A DNA stretch of 12,898 bases from an uncultured Clostridia bacterium (GTDB lineage Bacteria > Bacillota > Clostridia > Peptostreptococcales > Anaerovoracaceae). The notes beneath the pieces are model-generated. The model made no database searches, had not been told where the DNA came from, and saw nothing but the letters and a program-made list of their open reading frames with translations. The translations under genes were made by a program, and so were the position numbers. Positions 1-8,161 of this stretch are shown in pieces. Position 1 is the stretch's first letter. Every line of letters starts with the position of its first letter. The stretch is taken from assembly GCA_937928455.1 (NCBI GenBank), contig CALFUG010000038.1, positions 1 through 12,898 on the forward strand, in the 5' to 3' direction.

Positions 1-75
1 ATGCCCTGCGAAATATTAGAAGACTATCCGGAATGGAACAGAGACCGGGATGAATGGAATGGCCTGGAAGACTAG
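1..75 (+). CDS. 3' end of an unidentified gene (partial)
   Basis: Frame 1 is open from the window edge to a TAG at 73-75 and gives 24 residues, acidic and tryptophan-containing, ending NGLED. It happens to begin with ATG, but there is no room to see a ribosome binding site, so it is most likely the C-terminus of a gene starting upstream. The support is positional: a strong plus-strand terminator follows 32 nt after the stop, and the other two forward frames are closed by stops within the first ~50 nt. The family cannot be recognised from this length. Confidence 0.4.
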   Translation: MPCEILEDYPEWNRDRDEWNGLED

Positions 76-107
76 AGAAAAATAGGTCATTCAGTTATAA
101 CGGAAAC

Positions 108-139
108 AAAAGACGAGCGGATTGGTTGGCTCGTCTTTT
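108..139. terminator. Bidirectional Rho-independent terminator
   Basis: An 11-bp perfect stem pairs AAAAGACGAGC (108-118) with GCTCGTCTTTT (129-139) around a 10-nt loop, with a T-run at 136-140 on the plus strand. On the minus strand the same hairpin is followed by TTTTGTTT. It would end the plus-strand gene stopping at 75 and also the minus-strand trehalose/ATPase operon stopping at 207. A second small GC hairpin lies between it and the ATPase stop (CCCCG 180-184 with CGGGG 192-196), but that one has no T-tract. Confidence 0.85.
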
Positions 140-206
140 TGATTGCTTGTTGCGCTATCCTACCTGACGGATAATAATGCCCCGGGGTAATCGGGGTGAT
201 GAAATA

Positions 207-2918
207 TTACTCCTTGACAAACCCCAGTTTTCGCACGATGGCCTTTTCAATCTCTACCATGACAAAAATCAGCAGGCCGGATAATACCGGCAAACCCCAA
301 CCCATCATGTCCAAGGGTACCGACATGAACAAGAAATTCATCACTGGCAGATAGGTGAACACCAACTGGAAAAAGATTAAAATCAAAATCACATAGAAAA
401 CAATCCGATTCCCGAAGAATTCCTTCGTTAATGCAGGCTGTATGATCTGACGACAGTTCAACAAATAGAACAGTTCACAAAGTACCAAGGTATTCACCGC
501 AACGGTTCTGGCGTATTCCAAATCTGCTCCCTGCTCTTTCCAGTAAAGGAATGACAGCAAGGTAAAAATTCCCGCCACCACGGAGACCACAAAAATTCGA
601 AAAGCAAAATACTTACTTATAATAGGTTCTTTGGCGTCTCTGGGTGGCCTTTTCATGGTGATTTTTTCCATGGGCTCAAATGCCAGAGACAGTGCTAATG
701 TTACCGCAGTAATCATGTTAATCCACAGTATCTGTGGTGCGGTAATGGGCATGCTGAACCCTAAAAATATGGCTAGCATTATGCCAACAGCCTCTGCTCC
801 GTTGGTGGGCAATATAAATAGTAGGGTTTTTCGAATGTTGGCGTAGATTGTTCGGCCTTCTTCCACCGCATGCACGATAGAAGCAAAGTTATCATCCACC
901 AATACCATGTCGGAAGAATCCTTAGAAACCTCCGTTCCCTTAATACCCATGGCAATCCCCATATTGGCTCGCTTCAACGCGGGAGCATCATTCACCCCAT
1001 CTCCCGTCATGGCACAGATTCCACCGTTCTCCTGAATGGCTTTCACAATTCTCAGCTTGTGTTCCGGACTGGTTCGAGCGAAAATATGACAGGTTTTCAC
1101 TTCTTCTCGTAGTTGTTCGTCAGACATATCCTCCAATTGACTACCCACCAGGGAAACTTCTCCGTCGCCAATGCCCAATTCCTTTCCGATACTCATGGCT
1201 GTTAGTGCATGGTCCCCGGTAATCATCTTTACATCGATTCCCGCCTCCCTGCATTGTCGAACAGCCTCGATGGCTTCCTCTCGAGGTGGGTCAATGAGTC
1301 CAAAAACTCCCAGGAAGATAAGCTGGCCCTGTAGGTCCTCGTGGGTTAAGTGGGTCTTTTTTGCTTTCAGCGGGATATAAGCGGCCCCCAGCATGCGTTG
1401 CCCCTGGCTGGCCCCCTCTCCAATCTTGCCTTCCCAAAATGAATGATCCAGCGGTTCTTCCTGATCTTCTCGCATTTGCTTTTGGCACAATTCCATGACT
1501 CGCTCCGGAGCACCGTTTACAAACACGTAGTATTCTCCATCGATGAAATTTTCTGTGGCCATGTACTTGTAATTGGAATCAAAGGGGATGGAATATACTC
1601 GATCCGGCATCCACTGCCGTTTGTTTACATCCCCTTTCATGGCCAGAACCTTCAGGGCTCCCTCGGTAGGCGCACCTGTCAGTTCCCATTCTCCATTATC
1701 CAATTTGTTTATTTCTGAATCATTACATAGCCAAGCGCTTTCCAACATACGGTTCAAGGCGAAATCCGACCATTGATTATCACATCCCTGTTGGCACAGG
1801 ATTTCTCCCTCCGGAGAATACCCGGAGCCTTCTACACGATAAACACTTTTTGCCGTAAAAACAGAAACCGCTGTCATTTCATTCTTTGTCAAGGTGCCTG
1901 TTTTATCGGAGCAAATTACCGTTACCGCTCCCAAGGTCTCTACCGAAGGCAATCGCCTTACAATGGCATTTCTACGAGCCATTTTCTGGACACCGATGGC
2001 CAAGGTGATGGTCATGATGGCGGGGAGCCCTTCCGGTATGGCCGCCACCGCAATTCCGATAACTGTAGTGAATATCTCTGCCCAAGGTATGTCTCTCAAG
2101 AAATATCCATAGAAAAATACAAGAATAGAAACCACGATAATCACTACCGAGATTCCCTTGCCGAATTGATTGATTTTTTGAATCAAAGGTGTTTCGATAT
2201 CTTGGGTGGTGCTTATCATGGTGTTGATTTTACCCAATTCCGTGTCCAAAGCAGTGGCTACCACCACACCCATGCCCGAACCGTTTCTCACTGTAGTACC
2301 CATATATGCCATAGAGGTTCGGTCTCCCAGCTCGGCATCCTCCTCCACCGGCTCGATAAATTTCATCACCTCTTCTGCTTCGCCGGTGAGAGAAGCCTCT
2401 TCCACCCGCAAACTAGCACTGTCAATAATCCGAAGATCCGCCGGAATTTTATCTCCCGGCTTCACATATACGATATCCCCGGGAACCAGCAAAGTGGCAT
2501 CCATTTCCTTCTTCTTTCCATCCCTTACCACCGTAGCGCTTGATGACATCATCTTGCGTATACTGTCAAGGGCTTTCTCGGCCTTCCCTTCCTGGATAAA
2601 GCCGATGACGGAGTTGATGATTACCACTCCCAAGATTACACCCATATCTACCCAATGCTGGAGAATCCCGGTGATAAGAGCTGCTACCAACAAAACATAG
2701 ATTAGCGCATTATGAAACTGGGCTAAAAATACCATAATCGGGCTCTTCTTTTTTGCTTCCGGCAGTTTGTTCTCGCCGTATTTGTCTAGACGCTCTTTTG
2801 CCTCCCCCTGGGACAGCCCCTCCTTGGAAGTGCCGAACTCCTCTAGTACCTTCGGCACATCGATGCTTTCCCAAGCCATCCGCTGGTTTTGCGAATTTCT
2901 CTCGATTGTGTCGCTCAT
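207..2918 (-). CDS. P-type cation-transporting ATPase (P2 type, Ca2+-ATPase-like)
   Basis: A 903-residue membrane pump that would use ATP to move a cation across the plasma membrane. Visible parts: N-terminal cation-ATPase domain (about 15-80), actuator-domain TGE at 178-180, M4 PEGLP at 295-299, phosphorylation motif DKTGTLT with Asp338, nucleotide-domain GAPE at 469-472, hinge TGD 567-569, TGDGVNDAP at 638-646, then the C-terminal membrane segments M5-M10. Length fits the family. M4 Glu296, M5 Asn706 and Glu709 match SERCA-type ion ligands, but the M6 position that is Asp in SERCA is Ala738 (N-M-I-T-A), so calling it a Ca2+ pump is unsafe. The KGAPE lysine is Asn468, and TGES reads TGEA. 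The ATG at 2918 is preceded by AAGGGG at good spacing. It is the last gene of the trehalose operon, 55 nt after pgmB, with no terminator or clear promoter in the gap. The P2 ATPase class is certain; the ion is not. Confidence 0.93.
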   Translation of the reverse strand: MSDTIERNSQNQRMAWESIDVPKVLEEFGTSKEGLSQGEAKERLDKYGENKLPEAKKKSPIMVFLAQFHNALIYVLLVAALITGILQHWVDMGVILGVVIINSVIGFIQEGKAEKALDSIRKMMSSSATVVRDGKKKEMDATLLVPGDIVYVKPGDKIPADLRIIDSASLRVEEASLTGEAEEVMKFIEPVEEDAELGDRTSMAYMGTTVRNGSGMGVVVATALDTELGKINTMISTTQDIETPLIQKINQFGKGISVVIIVVSILVFFYGYFLRDIPWAEIFTTVIGIAVAAIPEGLPAIMTITLAIGVQKMARRNAIVRRLPSVETLGAVTVICSDKTGTLTKNEMTAVSVFTAKSVYRVEGSGYSPEGEILCQQGCDNQWSDFALNRMLESAWLCNDSEINKLDNGEWELTGAPTEGALKVLAMKGDVNKRQWMPDRVYSIPFDSNYKYMATENFIDGEYYVFVNGAPERVMELCQKQMREDQEEPLDHSFWEGKIGEGASQGQRMLGAAYIPLKAKKTHLTHEDLQGQLIFLGVFGLIDPPREEAIEAVRQCREAGIDVKMITGDHALTAMSIGKELGIGDGEVSLVGSQLEDMSDEQLREEVKTCHIFARTSPEHKLRIVKAIQENGGICAMTGDGVNDAPALKRANMGIAMGIKGTEVSKDSSDMVLVDDNFASIVHAVEEGRTIYANIRKTLLFILPTNGAEAVGIMLAIFLGFSMPITAPQILWINMITAVTLALSLAFEPMEKITMKRPPRDAKEPIISKYFAFRIFVVSVVAGIFTLLSFLYWKEQGADLEYARTVAVNTLVLCELFYLLNCRQIIQPALTKEFFGNRIVFYVILILIFFQLVFTYLPVMNFLFMSVPLDMMGWGLPVLSGLLIFVMVEIEKAIVRKLGFVKE

Positions 2919-2973
2919 GATTTCCCCTTTCTGATACCAATACCGATTTATTCCATTACATCCTCTGCGTTCT

Positions 2974-3636
2974 TTACTGATTGGAGGACGGATATGGCAT
3001 GTCTACTATGGCTAACACTTCCTTAATATTACTGATATTGTAGTGAGCCAGATGATATCTGGCTGCATCCCCGATGGCCACGCAATGCATTTTGGCCGCC
3101 AATGCCGCCAACACTCCCGCCTTGGCATCCTCCACCACCAAACAATGTTCCGGATCCACTCCCATATAACTGGCCGCATTTAGAAACACCTCCGGATGGG
3201 GTTTCGCCCGGGTAATATTATTACCATCTGCCACGGCGTCAAATTCATTTCCAATCCCCAACCGCTCCAAAATGAGAGGTGCATTTTTGCTACTGGATCC
3301 AATGGCCATCTTGAGTCCTCTCTCTTTCACACCATCCATCACTTCACGAACTCCAGAGGAAAGATCCTTTGGTGTAATGGTCTCCAACAGCTCCTTGAAA
3401 CGAGTATTTTTCTGATCCAACAATTGAGTTTTTTGATCCGGCGTCAAATGAACAGGGTAGTCTCTCAATAATATCTCCAGACTGTCACCACGACTCATCC
3501 CTCTCAACCGATTGTTGGTTCGGTCATCGAAGGGGATGCCCAATGCGTGTGCCAATTCCGCCCAAGCTTCCCGATGAAATCTGTCGGTGCTGCAAATAAC
3601 TCCATCCAGATCAAATATTACCGCCTTGTAATTCAT
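2974..3636 (-). CDS. pgmB: Beta-phosphoglucomutase (HAD superfamily)
   Basis: Cytosolic enzyme of 220 residues converting beta-D-glucose-1-phosphate to glucose-6-phosphate through a beta-glucose-1,6-bisphosphate intermediate. HAD motif I is DLDGV, with nucleophile Asp9 and acid/base Asp11. The cap-domain signature is LRGMSRGDSLE (44-54), typical of beta-PGM rather than general HAD phosphatases. Motif II is GSSSKN (113-118), motif III Lys145 in AKPHPEVF, and motif IV has Glu169 and Asp170. The cap lysine of the Lactococcus enzyme (LKG) is Arg here (LRG), a conservative change. An AGGAGGAG at 3643-3650 sits 6 nt before the ATG and fixes the start. The gene follows the GH65 phosphorylase by 17 nt. 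That is the classic pairing: the inverting phosphorylase releases beta-glucose-1-phosphate and this enzyme feeds it into glycolysis. The neighbouring phosphorylase supports the assignment independently of the sequence motifs. Confidence 0.95.
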   Translation of the reverse strand: MNYKAVIFDLDGVICSTDRFHREAWAELAHALGIPFDDRTNNRLRGMSRGDSLEILLRDYPVHLTPDQKTQLLDQKNTRFKELLETITPKDLSSGVREVMDGVKERGLKMAIGSSSKNAPLILERLGIGNEFDAVADGNNITRAKPHPEVFLNAASYMGVDPEHCLVVEDAKAGVLAALAAKMHCVAIGDAARYHLAHYNISNIKEVLAIVDMPYPSSNQ

Positions 3637-3642
3637 CTTTAT

Positions 3643-3650
3643 CTCCTCCT
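3643..3650 (-). promoter_or_regulatory. Strong Shine-Dalgarno of pgmB
   Basis: On the minus strand AGGAGGAG lies inside the 17-nt gap between the phosphorylase stop (3654) and the pgmB ATG (3636). It is a near-ideal match to the 16S rRNA tail and much stronger than the sites of the two genes before it. This suggests pgmB may be translated more than the phosphorylase from the same mRNA. Confidence 0.8.
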
Positions 3651-3653
3651 AGT

Positions 3654-5936
3654 TTACATCCGTGGTATGACCAATTCATCTTGAAGGCAGTATGCCTCCC
3701 CATATACCATAATCGATATTTTTTCCCCCTTTTCCAATGTGAATCGGCAGGTTTCCTGGCCCACCCAGATGGCCAACCGTCGATTTCGATAACAAATCTT
3801 GAATGAATACGCTTCCCACTTGTCTGGCAATATGGGGTGGAATGAAATGCCGGAGTCCTTCAAGCGAAAACCGCCGAATCCATGGACAATTCCCATATAA
3901 CTGCCTCCCATATTGGCCGTATGGATGCCATCCTTGGTATTCCCAAGTAGGTCTAAGAGATCCACTTTAATCGCTTCTCCAAAATAGGCTACCGCCTTTT
4001 CTTTCATGCCAAGCCTAGCAGCCATGATACTAAATATGCATCGTGATAGGGAAGAATCATGGGTGGTTCTTTTTTCATAGTAATCATAGGAATTTCGAAT
4101 AACTTCTTCCGGTTGCGCATCCTCCAAAATAAAATGAGCCAACACCGTGTCTGCCTGCTTGCAAATTTGATGACGATAAAGATTCAGGGGATGGTAATGA
4201 AGAAGCAACGGTGTCTTGTCTTTTTGGAACACCTCGGGAACCCATTCACTTTTCTTCAAAAAGGAATCATCCTGTGGATTGATTTTTAAATTGTCATCAT
4301 AGGGGAGATACATGTTGTCTGCCACCAGACGGAACTCATCTAAATCCTGTGGTGTCAATTTTAAACGGTGAATCAATTCTTGCATTTCCGCTGCATCTTG
4401 AAATATTTCATAAGTTTTCACCGCCCACCTCAAATGATATTGGGCTAATACATTGGTATAATAATTGTTGTTTACGATACAAGTGTATTCATCCGGTCCG
4501 GTGACATCATTAATGTGAAATTCACCTTTATAATAGTTAGCTACATCCACCCAAAGACGTGCGGTTTCAAAAAGAATCTCGGCACCCTTTGCTTTCATAA
4601 AATCCTGATCATCTGTGGCCAAATAGTAAGCGATAATGGAATAGGCCACCGCTCCATTAATATGATACTGGGCAGATCCTGCCGGGAAGTATCCGGAACA
4701 TTCGCTGCCATCAATGGTCCGCCAAGGATATAGAGCGCCTTTATGGTGTCCCAAAATTCGAGCATTTTCCCGAGCCGCTTCCAAGGTTTGATATCGAAAC
4801 TCAATCAAATATTTCGAAATCTCCGGATTGGTCACCGTAAAAAAGGGTTGAATGTACATTTCGGAATCCCAAAAATAATGGCCTTCGTAGCCTTCTCCGC
4901 TGAGCCCCTTAGGGGCGATACTGCCATGGGCATCTTTCCCGGCCGACTGAATCAGCTGATACAAATTATACCTCAGTGCCAAATCCGATTCCGGATCTCC
5001 ATGAATTTCGACGGAGCAATTTTTCCAGTACTCAGACAAATATTCCTCCTGTCGCCGATACAATTCCGGTAGTGTGGTGGCGATGGCCCGGTCCATTTCA
5101 TAATAGGCTCGTTCCTTACAATTGCCGTGACGTACTGAATCACAAAATACGCAGAACTTTGTCAGTGTGAGGGTTTCATTCTTCGGTACTGTTGGTCGAT
5201 ACACGCATATCGCGGTATTTTCACTGACAAAAAACTCCGGGGTTACTTCGGCAGAAAGCACATTCTTTACACCGCTATATACCTGTAGTCCCGACCGGGT
5301 GGTAATAGCACCAATATATGAGCCTCCGTCTCGAATTTCACAGTTGGTGGGGTTAATGCATCTCTCGCAAAAATTAGCCGTCCTGGGATCCGCGGGATCC
5401 GAAAAATTCTCTACGTCTACATCATGAGAGGACTCCAAAACCAACTCTCCCGAAAAATTCAAAGGCGTGACTTGATATTCAATGGTAAACAAAGAAGGCT
5501 GATGAAAGGATGTCATTCTGGTAATCTTCAGTAATATTTCCTTCCCCAGAGGAGACTGCCAGTGTACCTCTCGAATGGTAACTCCACGGTCCATATGAAG
5601 GGAGATTTTACGCGAAAGAGTTTTTCCCGTAAACATGCTAAAAGGTTCCCCTTCTAGGAACAACTTGATGGTTTGGGTGTTGGCCACATCTACCATGAAT
5701 TGTTTGCTTTCAATAAACCCATAAAGCCGTTCCGGATGAGACACTTCCGCCTCATCATAGAATCCATTAATATATTGACCTCTTATAAATTCCAACCCCT
5801 CGGGGTATTCTTCCTCCAGATCGTATCGAACCCCAATGTATCCATTGGCATTATGGAAAAGTGCTTCATTCAATTGAATGTGATACTCGTCCAGCGGGAA
5901 GTTTTCAATTTCATGAACAAAGCCTTCTTTTTTCAT
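3654..5936 (-). CDS. treP: GH65 disaccharide phosphorylase, probably trehalose phosphorylase
   Basis: Cytosolic inverting phosphorylase, predicted to split trehalose with phosphate into glucose and beta-D-glucose-1-phosphate. From the preferred start it has 760 residues, normal for GH65. The order is an N-terminal beta-sandwich (about 1-270), a linker helix, an (alpha/alpha)6 barrel with FWDSE at 355-359, GPDEY carrying the presumed acid catalyst Glu483, KQAD (593-596) of the sugar site, and THDSS plus HGFGGFR (685-691) of the phosphate region, then a small C-terminal sheet. The substrate loop DGSECSGYFPAG (409-420) differs from the ECHNEWE-type loop I associate with maltose phosphorylases and fits the trehalose/kojibiose/nigerose group. 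Specificity rests on that loop and on adjacency to trehalose synthesis. Two starts are possible: ATG at 5951, overlapping the upstream stop as ATGA, and ATG at 5936, which has AGAGGA 6 nt before it. The second is preferred. pgmB follows 17 nt downstream. GH65 membership is certain; the exact substrate is about 75% likely. Confidence 0.93.
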   Translation of the reverse strand: MKKEGFVHEIENFPLDEYHIQLNEALFHNANGYIGVRYDLEEEYPEGLEFIRGQYINGFYDEAEVSHPERLYGFIESKQFMVDVANTQTIKLFLEGEPFSMFTGKTLSRKISLHMDRGVTIREVHWQSPLGKEILLKITRMTSFHQPSLFTIEYQVTPLNFSGELVLESSHDVDVENFSDPADPRTANFCERCINPTNCEIRDGGSYIGAITTRSGLQVYSGVKNVLSAEVTPEFFVSENTAICVYRPTVPKNETLTLTKFCVFCDSVRHGNCKERAYYEMDRAIATTLPELYRRQEEYLSEYWKNCSVEIHGDPESDLALRYNLYQLIQSAGKDAHGSIAPKGLSGEGYEGHYFWDSEMYIQPFFTVTNPEISKYLIEFRYQTLEAARENARILGHHKGALYPWRTIDGSECSGYFPAGSAQYHINGAVAYSIIAYYLATDDQDFMKAKGAEILFETARLWVDVANYYKGEFHINDVTGPDEYTCIVNNNYYTNVLAQYHLRWAVKTYEIFQDAAEMQELIHRLKLTPQDLDEFRLVADNMYLPYDDNLKINPQDDSFLKKSEWVPEVFQKDKTPLLLHYHPLNLYRHQICKQADTVLAHFILEDAQPEEVIRNSYDYYEKRTTHDSSLSRCIFSIMAARLGMKEKAVAYFGEAIKVDLLDLLGNTKDGIHTANMGGSYMGIVHGFGGFRLKDSGISFHPILPDKWEAYSFKICYRNRRLAIWVGQETCRFTLEKGEKISIMVYGEAYCLQDELVIPRM

Positions 5937-5947
5937 AGATATTCCTC

Positions 5948-8143
5948 TCATCCATCCATCTCAGCAAAGCGACCCAGCAAGTTCCGCATGGATCTCCAGG
6001 ATTTCAACCGATAACGAGCACATGTCTTGTGAAGTCCGATTTTAACGGAATATCCATCTTTTGGCAATACAGAAAATAGATGTTCATCCGTGGCATCGTC
6101 CCCGGCTCCTAACACGAAGTCATAAATCCCCTCGCTTAACAGCTTACTGGCTACCTGCCCTTTGTTTACCTTGTTGTCCTTGATTTCCAAAACCTTGTTA
6201 CCCTCTTGAAGCTCCAGATTGGATGTTTTAATCATGCCATGTAAGGTTTCTCTCAATTCATTAATTTTAAGGGTTACCATATCCGGATCACATTGTCTAT
6301 AATGTAATACCAGCGAATATTCCTTATCTTCTATGAAGGCCCCGGGCATGTAGTCCGCATATAGCTCCATAATGGGTAAAATGGATTTTTTCCAACGATT
6401 CGATACCACCGTGGTTTTTTTCCACTCCTTATTAACAGGCTCCCGATACCAAAGACCGTGAGAAGCTACCAAGTGAATCGCCGGTAGAAATCCAAACCAT
6501 TCTTCCAGTGTGTTTCGATCCCTGCCGGATGTTAACACCAAAGTGTTCTTTGAATCATTCCCCAGCCTCTCCAATGTTCGTAACAGGTCCGGATCTGGCT
6601 TGGCTTGCTCCGGAAGCGGCTTAAAGCCGGTCAGCGTGCCGTCATAATCCAAAAATAAACATCTTTTTTCTGCTTTTCTGTAATCTCTTTCAATGGACTC
6701 CATATGTTTTTCTAGGCGGATCTCCGGAGCACGGCTGGCATTTTCCGCTGCTCTTCGATGTAGCGCATGCACAAACTCGTCCGCCCAAAAGTGTAAATTG
6801 TAATTTTTAATTCGTTTTCGCATGGTTCGAACACGGGATATTTTTTCCTCTTCCGGCATTTCCAATGCTTGCTTGATTCCTTGGGCAATTCCCTTGCGAT
6901 GATTAGGATTTACGATAACCGCTTCTACCAGTTGACTGGCAGCTCCTGCCGTTTCACTGAGTACTATCATTCCTTTTGCGTCCGTTCTGGCGGCCAGATA
7001 CTCCTTGGCTACCAGATTCATACCATCTCTCAAGGGGGTAACCAGAAGCACGTCCGCATGGCGATAATAGTTAATTAACTCTTCTTGAGAGAAAGAGCGA
7101 AAGAAAAACCATATGGGCATCCAATGCAAGGTCCCAAATTCTCCGTTGGTTTCACTCACCGCTTCTTTAATTTGCCGAAGCAAATCATCGTAAGTATCCA
7201 ATATTTCCCGGGAAGGGGCCACAATTAAAATAAATCGTACCTTTCCCCGATATTCTGGGTTGTTTTCCAGAAATTCCTTAAATGCATAAATACGTTCCGG
7301 GATTCCCTTCGTATAATCCAACCGATCCACAGACAAAATGAGCTGCATATCACCTTCTTCCTCTAAATCAGTCAGTTCCTGGCACAAGGACGGATTCCCC
7401 GGATGTTGGTCAAATCGTTGATAGTCAATGCCCATAGGAAATGCTTCCACGAAGATCCTCCGACCCTCGTATTCAATCACGTTAAAATGATCCTCTGCAC
7501 TCAAAATTCGCCGGGTGCTATTTAAAAAATGGCGGACATAGTCATGGGTGTGAAAACCAAGTAAGTCCGCGCCCAGAAGTCCGGTTAATATTTCCTCACG
7601 CCAAATAAGCAGGCGGAATATTTCGAAGGATGGAAAAGGGATATGCAGAAAGAAACCCACCTTGGCCTCCGGATAGTTCTCCTTTACCAGGTTGGGAAGC
7701 AACATCAGCTGATAATCGTGGATCCAAACCAAGGCATCCTCCACCATGAAAGGCTGTGCCGCTTCGTAAAAACGATGATTCACATTTTGATAATCTTGCC
7801 AGGTTGCTTCATCGTACTCCGTGATAGAAGTAAAGTAGTGGAACAAGGGCCAAATGGTTCCGTTGGAAAAACCATAATAGTACCCATCAATTTCTTTTTC
7901 GGAAAGAAACACCGGAACACATTGGTATTCACTGAGAAGGGTTTCTCGAATACCGCTTTTTTCTTCCTGGGTCAATTCTTCTTCCGGAATTCCCGGCCAT
8001 CCCACCCAAACACTGTCTGCTTGTTGATGGTAAGACTTTAAACCCGTAGACAATCCTCCAATGCTTTCTTGGTATTGCAACTTGCCATTTTCCCGTTTCA
8101 CCGTCACTGGCAAACGGTTTGATATAATAATCGACCGACTCAT
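5948..8143 (-). CDS. otsAB: Bifunctional trehalose-6-phosphate synthase/phosphatase (OtsA-OtsB fusion)
   Basis: One polypeptide of 731 residues would carry out both steps of trehalose synthesis: glucose transfer from a nucleotide sugar to glucose-6-phosphate, then dephosphorylation to trehalose. The GT20 synthase half (about 1-470) has SNRLPV near the N-terminus, GGLSTGL, HDYQLMLLP, HIPFP with His167, the donor phosphate-binding pair Arg274 and Lys279 in VDRLDYTKG, and RDGMNLVAKEY (372-382). The HAD-type phosphatase half (about 490-731) has DYDGT with Asp499 and Asp501, TSGRD, ASHG, and the metal motif GDDATDE (681-687). All key motifs look intact in both halves. The start is the ATG at 8143: GGGAGGTGAT lies just upstream. 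A GTG at 8150-8152 is in frame but lies inside that site, so it is unlikely to be the start. First gene of the operon. Its TGA at 5948-5950 overlaps an ATG of the phosphorylase frame. Which nucleotide sugar is used cannot be read from the sequence. Confidence 0.96.
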   Translation of the reverse strand: MSRSIIISNRLPVTVKRENGKLQYQESIGGLSTGLKSYHQQADSVWVGWPGIPEEELTQEEKSGIRETLLSEYQCVPVFLSEKEIDGYYYGFSNGTIWPLFHYFTSITEYDEATWQDYQNVNHRFYEAAQPFMVEDALVWIHDYQLMLLPNLVKENYPEAKVGFFLHIPFPSFEIFRLLIWREEILTGLLGADLLGFHTHDYVRHFLNSTRRILSAEDHFNVIEYEGRRIFVEAFPMGIDYQRFDQHPGNPSLCQELTDLEEEGDMQLILSVDRLDYTKGIPERIYAFKEFLENNPEYRGKVRFILIVAPSREILDTYDDLLRQIKEAVSETNGEFGTLHWMPIWFFFRSFSQEELINYYRHADVLLVTPLRDGMNLVAKEYLAARTDAKGMIVLSETAGAASQLVEAVIVNPNHRKGIAQGIKQALEMPEEEKISRVRTMRKRIKNYNLHFWADEFVHALHRRAAENASRAPEIRLEKHMESIERDYRKAEKRCLFLDYDGTLTGFKPLPEQAKPDPDLLRTLERLGNDSKNTLVLTSGRDRNTLEEWFGFLPAIHLVASHGLWYREPVNKEWKKTTVVSNRWKKSILPIMELYADYMPGAFIEDKEYSLVLHYRQCDPDMVTLKINELRETLHGMIKTSNLELQEGNKVLEIKDNKVNKGQVASKLLSEGIYDFVLGAGDDATDEHLFSVLPKDGYSVKIGLHKTCARYRLKSWRSMRNLLGRFAEMDG

Positions 8144-8161
8144 TGTTATCACCTCCCGCCA

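Noticed and set aside
1773..2543. Long 256-codon plus-strand open frame opposite the ATPase gene
   Set aside because: It lies wholly within a conserved P-type ATPase and has no ribosome site. Its Cys/His/Arg-rich translation is typical of antisense shadow frames.
2919..2973. GGTATTGGTAT direct repeat before the ATPase start, considered as an operator or internal promoter
   Set aside because: The repeat is only five bases in each unit, has no dyad symmetry and no accompanying -35/-10 pair.
5384..5402. GGATCCGCGGGATCC-type short repeat inside the phosphorylase gene
   Set aside because: It encodes an ordinary D-P-A-D-P turn in frame. It is explained by codon choice and is not a mobile or regulatory repeat.
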